The notes under the pieces are model-generated. The model saw nothing but the letters and a program-made list of their open reading frames with translations, did not search any database and had not been told where the DNA came from. Made by a program: the position numbers and the translations under genes. A DNA stretch of 64,000 nucleotides from Henriciella sp. (GTDB taxonomy: Bacteria; Pseudomonadota; Alphaproteobacteria; Caulobacterales; Hyphomonadaceae), in NCBI GenBank assembly GCA_002733705.1, contig NVWP01000033.1, forward strand, positions 1-64,000. Direction: 5' to 3'. Below are positions 1 to 9,056 of this stretch, piece after piece. The number at the start of each line of letters is the position of its first letter. The stretch's first letter is position 1.

Positions 1-345
1 ATCGGCCCGCGTCAGCGCGCGGTAGAGCGCGGGGAGGTCTGCCGGATCGTTCTGACCATCGCCATCCAGCGTGCCAATGACACGGCCGCGGGCGGCGCGC
101 ACGCCGGTCCGGATGGCCCGGCTCTGCCCGGCATTGAGTCGATGACTGACCACGCGCAGCGCCGGGAAATCGGCTTTCAGGGCCGCCAGGACAGCGCGCG
201 TGTCATCGGTCGAGGCATCGTCGACCATGATCATCTCATAAGCGCGCCCGTCCAGCGCCGCTGCAATCTCAGCGACCAGCGCGCCAGCATTACCGGCCTC
301 ATTATGCATCGGCACGACGACAGATAATTCAAGCGTTTCGGCCAT
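1..345 (-). CDS. Family 2 glycosyltransferase, 3' end cut off by window edge
   Basis: Reading leftwards from the ATG at 345-343, the frame stays open to base 1, giving the first 115 residues of a GT-A fold glycosyltransferase. The start reads MAETLELSVVVPMHNEAGNA. The nucleotide-binding segment IMVDDASTDDT lies near residues 39-49 and a DxD-type segment GTLDGDGQNDP near 97-107. This is the arrangement of dolichyl/undecaprenyl-phosphate sugar transferases of the DPM1/ArnC type, which charge a polyprenyl phosphate on the inner membrane face. It is divergent from hrpB with about 130 bp between starts. The acceptor and the C-terminal membrane segments are outside the window, so the exact substrate is unknown. 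Confidence 0.85.
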   Translation of the reverse strand, partial: MAETLELSVVVPMHNEAGNAGALVAEIAAALDGRAYEMIMVDDASTDDTRAVLAALKADFPALRVVSHRLNAGQSRAIRTGVRAARGRVIGTLDGDGQNDPADLPALYRALTRAD

Positions 346-474
346 GGCCCTTCGCCTTTCAGGAAACTCTGGGCGCTCTCTTTAAGCGCTTCGATGCCTG
401 AGCGAAACCATGGATGCCCGCTGGCACTGCCGCGCGCCGTGCCAAGCGACGAGCTTTGCGCTAGGAGGCAAGGA

Positions 475-2922
475 ATGACGGACCACACATCCCTGCCCAT
501 CGAAAGCCTGCTTGCCGACATTTGTACCGGGCTCAAGGCCCGAAAGCGCCTCGTGCTTGCCGCCCCGCCGGGCGCGGGCAAGACGACACGTGTGCCGCTG
601 GCGCTCGCCGGGCTGATTGACGGCTTCGAGGCCCTGCCCGGCCGGGTCGTCATGCTGGAACCCCGCCGCCTCGCGGCCCGCATGGCGGCCGAGAGGATGG
701 CGGCGACGCTTGGCGAAAAGACCGGTGGGCGTATCGGTCTGTCGACGCGGATCGAGCGCAAGGTCTCCAGAGAGACTGTGGTCGAGGTGATTACCGATGG
801 CCTGTTCACACGCCGTCTTCTGGCAGACCCGTCGCTGGAGGGGGTTGCCGCCGTCATCTTTGACGAAATCCATGAGCGCAGCCTGAACGCCGACCTCGGT
901 CTGGCACTCGCGCTTGAAGCGCAATCCGTGTTTCGCGAGGACCTGCATATCCTCGCCATGTCGGCGACGCTTGATACCGAAAAGGTTGCAGGCACGCTGG
1001 ACGCACCTGTCATTGAGAGCGATGGGCGCCAATATCCGGTGGACACGAAATACCTTGGCCGCAACCGGGACCGTATCGAAGACCAGATGGCTGCGGCGAT
1101 TGGAAAAGCGGTCCGCGCGGAGACAGGCTCGGTCCTCGCCTTCCTTCCGGGCGCCGGGGAGATCCGGCGCACGGCCGAACGTCTCAACAACCTTCCAGGC
1201 GATGTCAGCGTGCACACCCTGTTCGGCGCGCTCAGCCCGCGCGAACAGGATGAGGCTGTGCGCCCCGCCCCGGCCGGCCAGCGCAAGGTTGTCCTCGCCA
1301 CCGACATCGCCGAAAGCGCACTGACGATTGATGGCGTCCATGTGGTGGTCGATTCAGGCCTTGCGCGGGTGCCGGAATTCGAGCCTGCGAGCGGAACGCA
1401 AATCCTGCGTACCATCCGGGCGGCAAAGGCGAATGTCGACCAGCGCCGCGGCCGGGCCGGGCGGCTTGGGCCCGGTGTCTGCTACCGGCTGTGGGATGAG
1501 GAAGAGACGCGAGGCCTTATTGCCGCGCCCAGCCCGGAAATCCTGAATGCGGACCTTTCCGGCCTTCTTCTTTCGCTGGCTGAATGGGGTGAGGATGATG
1601 CCTACAGGCTGACCTGGCTGGATGCCCCGCCGCGCGGACGGCTGGCGGCCGCGCGGGAGGCCCTTATGGCCTATGGCGCACTGGATGAGGCCGGTAAGCT
1701 GACCGAGCACGGCAAACGGATGGCCTCCCTGCCGCTGGGCCCGAAATATGCGAGCCTTGTCGCAAGCGCGGACACGGACGGCGAGCGGGCTTTGGCCGCG
1801 GAGATTGCGGCGCTGGCCAGCGAGGCGGGGACTGGCGGCAATTCGCCCAATCTGAAAGACAGGCTGGAGGGATTCAGGCGCGATAACAGCCCGCGTGCCA
1901 AGGCGCTGAAACGGCAGGCTGAGCGCTGGGCCGGGGGCGCTGCGCCGCAAGGCGATGCCGCGCGCCTGCTGGCAAAGGCATGGCCCGACCAGATTGCCCG
2001 GCGGCGTGACGGCTCCGAGACGAGCTATCTTCTCGCCAATGGCCGCGCAGGCGAGCTGCCGGATGGCGGTGGCCTCAACCAGTCAAAATGGATCCTTGTG
2101 GCCGACATGGTGGGCGCAGCAGGGCGCGCGCGGATCACGCTTGGCACGCCGATCGGCGAAGCCGAGGTGCTCGCGCTTTACCCGCCCGTCACCGAAGAAT
2201 GGGCAAGTTTCGATCCGGCAACGCAAGGCTTCAAGGGGCGCCGGGTCAAAGCCATCGGCAAGATCGTCCTGTCTGAAACGCCTTTGCCCAAACCCTCCGG
2301 CGCCGCCGCGCGGGCCGCTTTCCTCGATTTTATCCGCGAGAACGGATTTGATGCCGCAGGTCTTGGCGTGCCGGTCCACGCATTTCTGGCGCGGCTGAAC
2401 CTCATCAGGCGGGGTTTCGAGGACTGGCCGAAGCCTAGTGAAGCCCAGTTGAGGGAAACCGTTGATGACTGGCTTTTACCCGCGCTCGGCGGGGGCGGCT
2501 TCCAGCCCCCGTCGGAGGGGACGGTGCTGAACGGCCTCAAACAATCGCTTGGCTGGCCAAAGGCCCAGGAGATCGACACGCTGGCGCCGGCTTCTGTCGT
2601 CCTGCCCTCGGGCCGCCAGGCGCCGGTCGACTATCTCGATGACAATGCGCCTCTGGTCGAAGCAAAAGCGCAGGAGCTTTATGGCCTGAGGCGCCAGCCT
2701 GCCATCGCTGACGGGCGCCTGCCGGTGACGCTGCAGCTGATCTCACCCGCCGGGCGGCCCATCGCGGTCACCAAGGATATTTCGGGCTTCTGGTCGGGCG
2801 GCTACCGCGACATGGCCAAGGATATGCGGGCGCAATACCCCAAACATGACTGGCCGGACGATCCAGCGTCCGCAAAACCCCATGCCGGGATGACGAAAAA
2901 GCGGCTAGGGTCGCAGAGCTGA
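475..2922 (+). CDS. hrpB: ATP-dependent RNA helicase HrpB
   Basis: DEAH-box helicase of 815 aa, the usual HrpB length. Walker A GAGKTT is at residues 33-38, the Walker B/DEAH variant DEIHERS starts near 130, and SATLD (motif III) follows. The helicase C domain carries the QRRGRAGR motif VI. The C-terminal HrpB-specific region ends with the family motif in which a YP..DWPDDP-like segment precedes the tail. The ATG at 475 is chosen over an upstream in-frame ATG at 394 because a strong ribosome binding site (aggaggcaagga) sits just before it and the extra 27 residues look non-native. The enzyme is a cytoplasmic RNA helicase of uncertain role in RNA processing. It stands alone here, followed by a palindromic repeat. 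Confidence 0.95.
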   Translation: MTDHTSLPIESLLADICTGLKARKRLVLAAPPGAGKTTRVPLALAGLIDGFEALPGRVVMLEPRRLAARMAAERMAATLGEKTGGRIGLSTRIERKVSRETVVEVITDGLFTRRLLADPSLEGVAAVIFDEIHERSLNADLGLALALEAQSVFREDLHILAMSATLDTEKVAGTLDAPVIESDGRQYPVDTKYLGRNRDRIEDQMAAAIGKAVRAETGSVLAFLPGAGEIRRTAERLNNLPGDVSVHTLFGALSPREQDEAVRPAPAGQRKVVLATDIAESALTIDGVHVVVDSGLARVPEFEPASGTQILRTIRAAKANVDQRRGRAGRLGPGVCYRLWDEEETRGLIAAPSPEILNADLSGLLLSLAEWGEDDAYRLTWLDAPPRGRLAAAREALMAYGALDEAGKLTEHGKRMASLPLGPKYASLVASADTDGERALAAEIAALASEAGTGGNSPNLKDRLEGFRRDNSPRAKALKRQAERWAGGAAPQGDAARLLAKAWPDQIARRRDGSETSYLLANGRAGELPDGGGLNQSKWILVADMVGAAGRARITLGTPIGEAEVLALYPPVTEEWASFDPATQGFKGRRVKAIGKIVLSETPLPKPSGAAARAAFLDFIRENGFDAAGLGVPVHAFLARLNLIRRGFEDWPKPSEAQLRETVDDWLLPALGGGGFQPPSEGTVLNGLKQSLGWPKAQEIDTLAPASVVLPSGRQAPVDYLDDNAPLVEAKAQELYGLRRQPAIADGRLPVTLQLISPAGRPIAVTKDISGFWSGGYRDMAKDMRAQYPKHDWPDDPASAKPHAGMTKKRLGSQS

Positions 2923-2938
2923 CGCCGGAAGTGAAACG

Positions 2939-3019
2939 CCCTCATCCTGAGCGACGTCGAATGATGAGGGCGATCCGCGAAATTTCCCGCCTCATGGTTC
3001 GACTTCGCTCACCATGAGG
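2939..3019. repeat. Inverted pair of REP-like palindromes
   Basis: Two hairpins lie in the gap after hrpB. The first has 8-bp arms CCCTCATC (2939-2946) and GATGAGGG (2963-2970). The second has 9-bp arms CCTCATGGT (2990-2998) and ACCATGAGG (3011-3019). The first loop contains GAGCGACGTCGAA and the second contains its reverse complement with one change (TTCGACTTCGCTC). The two are therefore opposite-facing copies of one element, as in REP doublets. They may also act as a transcription end for hrpB. Confidence 0.75.
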
Positions 3020-3028
3020 CTGTGTGTT

Positions 3029-3454
3029 TTAGTTCGGGCGGCGCTCGTCGCCCCATTCCATGCCCATCGACCGTTTCATCCAGTCCGCGAAAGTCGCCGG
3101 CTTTTCGAGCGTTTTCGGGTCAAGGCTGCCATAGGCCACGATCGGGCCTTCAGCCGTTTCAAGACGAACGCCGCTCAGCTTCTGCGCAGAGCCCGTCCAG
3201 TTGGAATAGTCAGTGGACGGGTCGAGCAGGAGCATGACTTTCGTACCGCCCGTGCCATCCGCGCGCTTGTCGAAAACGAGGCCATAGCATTTCTCACGGG
3301 CGAGACCGCCGGAATGGGCCTGACGCTTTCCGTCGAGCAGCACCTCGTCCCACAAGAGGTTACGGCGCCACTGAAGAACGTGCATCTGCTCGTCATCGGT
3401 GACGATCTTGATATCGACCTGATGCAGGCCGACGCGGACCAGTTCTGCGCGCAT
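3029..3454 (-). CDS. Conserved-looking hypothetical protein, 141 aa
   Basis: I do not recognise this family. The protein is soluble and probably beta-rich, with no signal peptide or membrane segment. Visible features are a WRRNLLWDEVLLDGKRQ stretch near residues 29-45 and YGLVFDKR followed by VMLLLDPS, in an alternating strand-like pattern, with an acidic/basic C-terminal tail. The start at 3454 has a good ribosome binding site (aaggaag). A perfect 10-bp inverted repeat sits 17 bp upstream of the start, which suggests the gene has its own repressor or activator. It lies downstream of folE on the same strand but a terminator separates them. It codes opposite to hrpB and runs toward it. Confidence 0.6.
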   Translation of the reverse strand: MRAELVRVGLHQVDIKIVTDDEQMHVLQWRRNLLWDEVLLDGKRQAHSGGLAREKCYGLVFDKRADGTGGTKVMLLLDPSTDYSNWTGSAQKLSGVRLETAEGPIVAYGSLDPKTLEKPATFADWMKRSMGMEWGDERRPN

Positions 3455-3471
3455 GGGAGGCTTCCTTCTCG

Positions 3472-3494
3472 TTATTATCGAAAATCGATAATAA
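3472..3494. promoter_or_regulatory. Perfect palindrome, likely operator
   Basis: Arms TTATTATCGA (3472-3481) and TCGATAATAA (3485-3494) are exact reverse complements around a 3-nt centre. The site is AT-rich in a GC-rich region and lies 17 bp before the start of the 141-aa gene on the minus strand. That fits an operator for a dimeric helix-turn-helix regulator. No regulator gene is adjacent, so the binding protein is unknown. Confidence 0.55.
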
Positions 3495-3524
3495 GCATGA
3501 GGGAGGCTCCGTCAACCGGAAAAC

Positions 3525-3557
3525 AAAAAGGCCGGACATTCCGGTCCGGCCTTTTTT
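3525..3557 (-). terminator. Rho-independent terminator of folE
   Basis: Arms AAAAAGGCCGGA (3525-3536) and TCCGGCCTTTTTT (3545-3557) form a GC-rich stem with T-runs on both ends. It lies 22 bp after the folE stop on the minus strand. Confidence 0.85.
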
Positions 3558-3579
3558 CGAATTCAGGTGTCTGGACGCT

Positions 3580-4194
3580 CTACCGGCCTGCCAGCCGCAG
3601 GAAGCGGTCGCGCATGTCCTTGTCCGTCTTGAAGACGCCGGTGAACTGGGTCGTAATGGTCGAGACGTTCGGATGGTGCACGCCGCGAGTGGTCATGCAC
3701 TGGTGAACCGCATCGATCAGGACCGCTGTGCCTGCAGGCGCGAGGCTTTCGGTAATGGCGTCGCAGATCTGCGCGGTCATCGTCTCCTGCGTCTGCAGCC
3801 GTTTGGCGAAAATCTCGACCACGCGGGCGATCTTGGAGATGCCGACCACGGCCTGGGTCGGCATATAGGCGACATAGGCGGTGCCGAGGAACGGCGCCAT
3901 GTGGTGTTCGCAATGGCTGACCACATCAATCTCGCGCAGCATGACCATGTCGTCATAGCCCTGCACATCGTCAAAGGTGCGCGAGAGGTATTTGACCGGG
4001 TCTTCCTCATAGCCCTGGAACCACTCCTTATAGGCGTTCACGACGCGCTTCGGCGTGTCGAGAAGGCCTTCGCGGCGCGGGTCATCGCCAGCCCATGCGA
4101 GCAGAACGCGTACAGCCTCTTCGGCTTCCTGCTGTGTCGGCCGTTTCACGGGGTCCATGTGATCCCGGTTTTCATCTTTTGTGATGGCATCCAT
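3580..4194 (-). CDS. folE: GTP cyclohydrolase I
   Basis: Type I GTP cyclohydrolase, 204 aa. It opens the GTP imidazole ring and forms 7,8-dihydroneopterin triphosphate, the first step of folate and possibly queuosine synthesis. The zinc ligands are visible as C95 with H97/H98 in SHCEHHMAPF and C166 in HQCMTTRGV, matching the E. coli pattern. The C-terminal segment STITTQFTGVF is typical. The variable N-terminus before residue about 20 leaves M13 as an alternative start. It is monocistronic here, with its own terminator. Confidence 0.95.
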   Translation of the reverse strand: MDAITKDENRDHMDPVKRPTQQEAEEAVRVLLAWAGDDPRREGLLDTPKRVVNAYKEWFQGYEEDPVKYLSRTFDDVQGYDDMVMLREIDVVSHCEHHMAPFLGTAYVAYMPTQAVVGISKIARVVEIFAKRLQTQETMTAQICDAITESLAPAGTAVLIDAVHQCMTTRGVHHPNVSTITTQFTGVFKTDKDMRDRFLRLAGR

Positions 4195-4459
4195 CGCCTG
4201 CTAATCCTGTTGCTGAGGGACGGGGGTCGAGCCAGATGTTCTGTAGGTGCGCCCTTAGCACCTCAATACCGGACTTAACGCCCGCCCAGATTATTCCCTC
4301 AGGGCGTCATACTCCCAGATAGTCCAACTCGATCACTATTTCCAGAAAGAGCGGCTGTTGCCGCTGCGGCATAAGCTTTCACGTAAGGCTCACGTTAAGA
4401 TTAAACACCTCTGATGCCGCGGACTGAAAAGACCCGGGCACCTATTAGCGGCAAACGGC

Positions 4460-5653
4460 ATGCGACGAATTTTCCGGTATTATGCGATTGGTTTTCTCTT
4501 CGTCTTTGTTGGCCTCTTCGCGTTTTATCTCAGCCAAGCAACTGGACTGGTGGACCCGACAGGGCGCGACCTCATCGGCCGGGACTTCGTAAATTACTAT
4601 TCCGCCAGCAGGCTGGTTCTTGACGGCCATGAAGAGACCTTGCTGAAAGTTTCAGAGTACCGGACCTATCTCGAAACTCAGTATGGCATCGCGCTCTGGC
4701 TGAACTGGTCGTATCCGCCTCACTACCTCTTCTTTGTCTTTCCGCTGGCTCTGCTTGGCTATCTGCCAGCCTATGCCGTCTGGGTGATACTGGGCGGCGG
4801 GCTTTTCATAGTGCTGACCTGCCTTAGCCTCGACAGGGGGCGCAAAACCATGATTGGCTACGGCAGTATCGCGCTTGCTTCGCCAGCCTTCATTGCGAAT
4901 TGCGCCTTCGGCCAGAATGGGTTCATCACCGGCACCCTCCTTTACCTGGGCGTAAGACTTGCCGCGACACGGCCTGTTCTTGCCGGTGCCTGCCTCGGCG
5001 CCCTGACCGTAAAACCGCAGCTCGGCCTTCTCATCCCGCTGTTTCTGGTGTTGCGCGGCCACTGGCTGGTCATAGCTTCAGCCGCCGTCACCAGTATCGT
5101 GATGATTGGCCTGTCAGCGCTGATCTTCGGAATTGAGATGTGGCAAGGCTATATCGATTACGCCCTGCCCTATCAGCGCGTTGTTGCAGAAGAGGGCACG
5201 GGCCTGTTCCTGAAGATGATGCCGACCGCATTTGCGCTAGGCCGCCTTCAGGGATGGGATGCCTCAGCCGCGATGCTGCTGCAGGCGCCCTTTTCGCTGC
5301 TTGCGTTTGGCCTTGTCGTCTGGGCGTTCCGCAGACCATCTGCTGACGCTGGAGCAGAACAGGCGCTACTCATCGTCTGCGTATTCATGTTTTCGCCCTA
5401 CTCTTTCAATTATGACATGACGGCGCTGGTTCCTGCGCTTTTCCTGCTGTTGGCGCATGAAACAGAAGGTGGTCGACACGGGCTCAACAGGCTCACGTTG
5501 ATAATGGCGGGGCTTTACCTTCTCCCTTTACTGACATTCATTGCACCATTTGGACCGGTGACCATTGCGGCCAGTGCGCTGGTATTGGCGCACCGCATTG
5601 AAGAAACACACGCAAACAAGTCAGACATGATGCGACATGGCGCGGTCGATTGA
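4460..5653 (+). CDS. GT87 (DUF2029) membrane glycosyltransferase
   Basis: Integral membrane protein of 397 aa with roughly ten hydrophobic segments. It starts with a membrane helix followed by [16 protein letters not shown], and a [17 protein letters not shown] motif lies near residues 84-100. This is the signature of the DUF2029/GT87 family of GT-C polyprenol-phosphate-mannose-type mannosyltransferases. In such enzymes an aspartate in the first periplasmic loop (here within [10 protein letters not shown]) is catalytic. The sugar and acceptor cannot be told. The gene precedes cysS by 73 bp. Its 265-bp upstream gap is plain sequence in which I see no gene. Confidence 0.8.
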   Translation: MRRIFRYYAIGFLFVFVGLFAFYLSQATGLVDPTGRDLIGRDFVNYYSASRLVLDGHEETLLKVSEYRTYLETQYGIALWLNWSYPPHYLFFVFPLALLGYLPAYAVWVILGGGLFIVLTCLSLDRGRKTMIGYGSIALASPAFIANCAFGQNGFITGTLLYLGVRLAATRPVLAGACLGALTVKPQLGLLIPLFLVLRGHWLVIASAAVTSIVMIGLSALIFGIEMWQGYIDYALPYQRVVAEEGTGLFLKMMPTAFALGRLQGWDASAAMLLQAPFSLLAFGLVVWAFRRPSADAGAEQALLIVCVFMFSPYSFNYDMTALVPALFLLLAHETEGGRHGLNRLTLIMAGLYLLPLLTFIAPFGPVTIAASALVLAHRIEETHANKSDMMRHGAVD

Positions 5654-5726
5654 CGTAAAAGCTGTTTTGCGTTCAAGCAGCGGCTCAGCCATCCAGATGA
5701 AGCCGCGCCGCAGAAGAAAAACCGAT

Positions 5727-7112
5727 ATGTCCCTCAAACTCTACAATACGCTCGGGCGTGAGAAACAGGTTTTCGAGCCGCAGGACCCTGCGCGCGTCAC
5801 GCTCTACGTCTGCGGGCCGACGGTCTATAACTATGCCCATATCGGCAATGCGCGTCCGCCTGTCGTGTTCGACGTGCTCTTCCGCCTGCTGCGGCGGACC
5901 TATGGCGAAGCCTCGGTCGTCTATGCGCGCAATATCACCGATGTCGAGGACAAGATCATCGCCCGCTCGCGCGAGGAAGGGCGGCCGATCCCGGAGATCA
6001 CGCAGAAATATGCAGCGATCTACAATCAGGACATGGCCGCGCTGAACGTCCTGCCGCCGACCATCGAGCCCTGGGCGACCCGGAATATCGACGGCATGGT
6101 GCGCCTGACCCAGCAGCTTGTGAGCAAGGGCTATGCCTATGCGGCCCCATCCGGCGTCTTCTTCGACGTTACGCAGATGGAGGATTATGGCAAGCTGTCG
6201 GGCCGGAAGATTGAGGACAATGAGGCGGGCGCGCGTGTCGCTGTCTCAGAGGAAAAACGCAACCCCGCCGACTTCGCGCTCTGGAAATTCGCCAAGGAAG
6301 GCGAGCCTGAAGAGGCAACCTGGGACAGCCCGTGGGGCCGGGGCCGTCCCGGCTGGCATATCGAATGCTCGGCCATGATCGCCGCGCATCTTGGCAAGAC
6401 AATCGACATTCATGCGGGCGGCATCGACCTTCAATTCCCCCACCATGAGAATGAGATCGCCCAGTCCGAATGCGCCCATGGCGAGCCGATGGCGCGCTAC
6501 TGGCTGCACAATGGCTTTCTCGACATGGAGGGCGAGAAGATGTCGAAATCACTCGGCAATGTGAAACTGGTGCACGACCTGATCGAAGACTGGCCGGGCG
6601 AGGTGCTGCGCTTTGCGCTTCTTTCGGGCCACTACCGCGCGCCTCTCGACTGGACACGGGATCTGCTCGAGCAGTCGAAGACGACGCTTGGCCGGGTCTA
6701 TGGCGCCTTGCGCCGCGTCTGGGCGGCCGAAGGCGGGCAACCCCGGGACACGAGTATCGACAAGGCTTTGAGCGATGACCTCAACACGCCGGTTGCCCTG
6801 TCTGAACTGTCGCGGCTGGCGTCGGAGGCCAATCTCGCCGCCGATGCGAAGGATGAGGCCCGCATGGCTGCGGCGCGGGCTGACCTGCTGGCGGCGGGCG
6901 AGAAGCTTGGCCTGCTGACCCTGACACCCGCCGAATGGGAACAGGGCGGCAGCGATGATGACAAGGCGCGTATCGACGCGCTGGTCACTGCCCGCCTCGA
7001 GGCCCGCAAGGCGAAGGACTGGGCGGAAGCCGACCGTATCCGCGACCAGCTTGCCGCCGAGGGCATTGAGGTCATGGACGGTGCTGGCGGCTCCACCTGG
7101 CGCCGCATCTGA
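5727..7112 (+). CDS. cysS: Cysteinyl-tRNA synthetase
   Basis: Class I aminoacyl-tRNA synthetase of 461 aa, the same length as the E. coli enzyme. It charges tRNA-Cys. The first zinc cysteine is C29 in YVCGPTVYN, and the HIGH box is HIGN at residues 38-41. GWHIECSAM and [10 protein letters not shown] carry further zinc ligands, and KMSKS is at 271-275. The frame is open 30 codons further upstream and overlaps the previous gene, but the residues there are not synthetase-like. [10 protein letters not shown] is the normal family start, so 5727 is used. Confidence 0.96.
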   Translation: MSLKLYNTLGREKQVFEPQDPARVTLYVCGPTVYNYAHIGNARPPVVFDVLFRLLRRTYGEASVVYARNITDVEDKIIARSREEGRPIPEITQKYAAIYNQDMAALNVLPPTIEPWATRNIDGMVRLTQQLVSKGYAYAAPSGVFFDVTQMEDYGKLSGRKIEDNEAGARVAVSEEKRNPADFALWKFAKEGEPEEATWDSPWGRGRPGWHIECSAMIAAHLGKTIDIHAGGIDLQFPHHENEIAQSECAHGEPMARYWLHNGFLDMEGEKMSKSLGNVKLVHDLIEDWPGEVLRFALLSGHYRAPLDWTRDLLEQSKTTLGRVYGALRRVWAAEGGQPRDTSIDKALSDDLNTPVALSELSRLASEANLAADAKDEARMAAARADLLAAGEKLGLLTLTPAEWEQGGSDDDKARIDALVTARLEARKAKDWAEADRIRDQLAAEGIEVMDGAGGSTWRRI

Positions 7113-7132
7113 CGCTTTTGCGGATTGGCCGC

Positions 7133-7615
7133 CTAATCCTGCGAGGACTCCAGCTCTGATATGATCAGGGTCGCATCCTGCAGCGAGCCTTCGTCATAGG
7201 TGCCGACCCAGATGTCGTAGAGACCGTCCTGCCCCGGATCGAACCGGAGGGAAGGGTTATGGCTCGGACCGCCATCGTCATCGCAGACCCAGTTACCCTC
7301 TGGCGTATTGACTACCAGCGTCGTGTCATAGGCCGACCGCACCGTGATGATGAGCGGCAGCGAGCCTGAGCCGCTATCATAGATGAGATCATAATCAGGT
7401 GCCTCGGCGACATAACCGGTACACCCGCCGCCAAGCGCACTGCTGGCATCGAGACTGCCGCCCGCCTGCATCTCCACCTCATGCGGATCCGGCTCAAAAC
7501 CTGCGCTGAGCTCGATCATGCCGTAGCTCGGCTCCAGCGTATAATCCTGGGCTGCCGCCCCAGCGGCGAATACCAGGGCCCCCAGAGATAAGGCTACAGT
7601 AGAAACGTTTTTCAT
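7133..7615 (-). CDS. Secreted hypothetical protein, PPC-like beta domain
   Basis: A clear signal peptide (MKNVSTVALSLGALVFAAGA, cleavage after AQ near residue 23) precedes a 137-residue acidic mature part. It has a segment TTLVVNTPEGNWVCDDDGG followed by SLRFDPGQDGLYDIWVGTY, which resembles bacterial pre-peptidase C-terminal (PPC) jelly-roll domains. There are two cysteines (in GGGCTGY and NWVCDDD) that could form a disulfide. It is probably periplasmic or exported, and its function is unknown. It converges with cysS and is divergent from the ExoD gene. Confidence 0.65.
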   Translation of the reverse strand: MKNVSTVALSLGALVFAAGAAAQDYTLEPSYGMIELSAGFEPDPHEVEMQAGGSLDASSALGGGCTGYVAEAPDYDLIYDSGSGSLPLIITVRSAYDTTLVVNTPEGNWVCDDDGGPSHNPSLRFDPGQDGLYDIWVGTYDEGSLQDATLIISELESSQD

Positions 7616-7822
7616 GACGTCCCCCTCATTTACTCACCGAACCAGACCGTAGCGTCCAACCCCGGCGAGGCAATGGACGTCCATAAATATTCGCAAATAC
7701 TTCGTGGAAAGTCTTCCCGGCGCAGCAGACGAATAGCGCCCTGCGTGTACGGTTTGCCTATATTCGCGCGCTGGCCTAGTCAGGAACCTTCAGATGAGGC
7801 ACGCATCGCGGGTTCGCCAGAC

Positions 7823-8425
7823 ATGACGCAGGTCCATAATCTTCGCTCGCTGCTGCACTCGCTGGAAACGCGCACGACCGGCGATGAGGTCACGATCGCC
7901 GATCTGCTGGATGCCGTTGGCCGGCGATCCTATGGGCCGGTTCTCCTCCTGCTTGGTTTCATCGCGATAAGCCCGCTCACCCTTGTGCCCGGCGCCAACT
8001 GGCTTGTGGCGCTCGTCACGCTGATCTTTGCCATGCAGATCGTGCTCGGCCTGAAATATCCCTGGCTGCCGAAACGCGCGCTGAAGGTCAGCTTTCCAAG
8101 GAAGTACCTGCTCACTGGAATCAACAGCGCGGAAAAGCACGTGTATGTGGTGGACCAGATCCTGAAACCGCGTCTGATCTTTCTGACCCAGATCCCCTTC
8201 ATCAATATTGCCGCGCTGGTCTGCGTCGCTGCGGCCCTGATCACCTTCCCGCTCGGTCTTGTGCCCTTCGGCCCTCTCCTGCCAGGGCTCACCATTCTCT
8301 TCTTTGGCCTGGCGCTGACCGCCCGCGACGGGGTGGTGATCCTGCTCGCAATGGGCAGCCTGGCCGGCGCCACCGTCCTGCTGATCCGCATTCTGCCGCG
8401 TGTGATGAATTTTCTCGGCATATGA
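7823..8425 (+). CDS. ExoD-family membrane protein
   Basis: 200-aa membrane protein with the ExoD layout. A soluble N-terminus (residues 1-30) contains TIADLLDAVGRRSYGPVLLLLGFIAISP. It is followed by several hydrophobic helices, a FPLGLVPFGPLLPGL stretch, and a terminal helix. ExoD was named in Sinorhizobium for exopolysaccharide production, but the molecular role is unknown. The start is uncertain: the frame is open to an ATG at 7673, but those 50 residues are basic and unlike the family, so MTQVHNL at 7823 is used despite a weak ribosome binding site. Confidence 0.8.
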   Translation: MTQVHNLRSLLHSLETRTTGDEVTIADLLDAVGRRSYGPVLLLLGFIAISPLTLVPGANWLVALVTLIFAMQIVLGLKYPWLPKRALKVSFPRKYLLTGINSAEKHVYVVDQILKPRLIFLTQIPFINIAALVCVAAALITFPLGLVPFGPLLPGLTILFFGLALTARDGVVILLAMGSLAGATVLLIRILPRVMNFLGI

Positions 8426-8480
8426 AGCCGGTCGCGCGCTTTGACTTGATCTTGAGACCTTTCAGGGCGATCTAGGGCCC

Positions 8481-8930
8481 ATGAGCGCAGAGCTTTATCA
8501 TAACCGCGTGCTGGAACTGGCTGCCAATATCCCGAATGTCGGGACGCTGGAGGACGCTGACGCGTCCGTCGAGAAGGTCTCGCGCGTCTGTGGGTCAGTC
8601 GTCCGGGTGGATATCCGTCTCAGCGAGGATGGCGAGACGGTCGAGGCCATTGCCGTCGATCCGAAAGCCTGCGCGCTCGGACAGGCGGCGACGTCCGTCC
8701 TGGCCGAAAACATCGTTGGCGCACCGGTCGATGAAGTCCTGGCTGCGCGCGACGCGCTGCGCGCCATGCTGAAAGAGGCGGCCGATCCGCCGGCTGGCAG
8801 GTTCGCAGAGCTTCGCCATCTGGCAGGCGTTGCCGACTACCCGCCGCGCCACACCTCCACCATGCTGGCCTTTGAGGCCGCCTGCGAAGCCATCGAGACG
8901 GCACGAACTAAGCGGGCTGCGGCGGCATAA
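8481..8930 (+). CDS. NifU/IscU-like iron-sulfur scaffold protein
   Basis: 149-aa protein related to the N-terminal NifU/IscU domain, which assembles iron-sulfur clusters. Two of the three usual cluster cysteines are visible: C37 in SRVCGSVV and C64 in PKACALGQA. The third normally follows in an HC or KC context. Here the matching segment reads PPRHTSTMLAFEA, with threonine in place of cysteine. The fold match is good, but assembly may use other ligands or the protein may be a carrier. It lies upstream of yidD and thrS on the same strand, separated by about 125 bp. Confidence 0.75.
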   Translation: MSAELYHNRVLELAANIPNVGTLEDADASVEKVSRVCGSVVRVDIRLSEDGETVEAIAVDPKACALGQAATSVLAENIVGAPVDEVLAARDALRAMLKEAADPPAGRFAELRHLAGVADYPPRHTSTMLAFEAACEAIETARTKRAAAA

Positions 8931-9056
8931 GCGTGACCGCCGTAGCCGAGAGGCCGCCAGAAGCTGACCATGCCACAGCCTTAGCGGGTTGAGGGCGGCC
9001 CGACACGCGTCTAGAACCGCTTTCGACGAAACAGGCAATTACCGGCAACCGCGCCC

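Noticed and set aside
231..1415. 394-aa minus-strand frame opposite hrpB
   Set aside because: Low-complexity Arg/Ser-rich product with no motif, overlapping the helicase and the partial glycosyltransferase.
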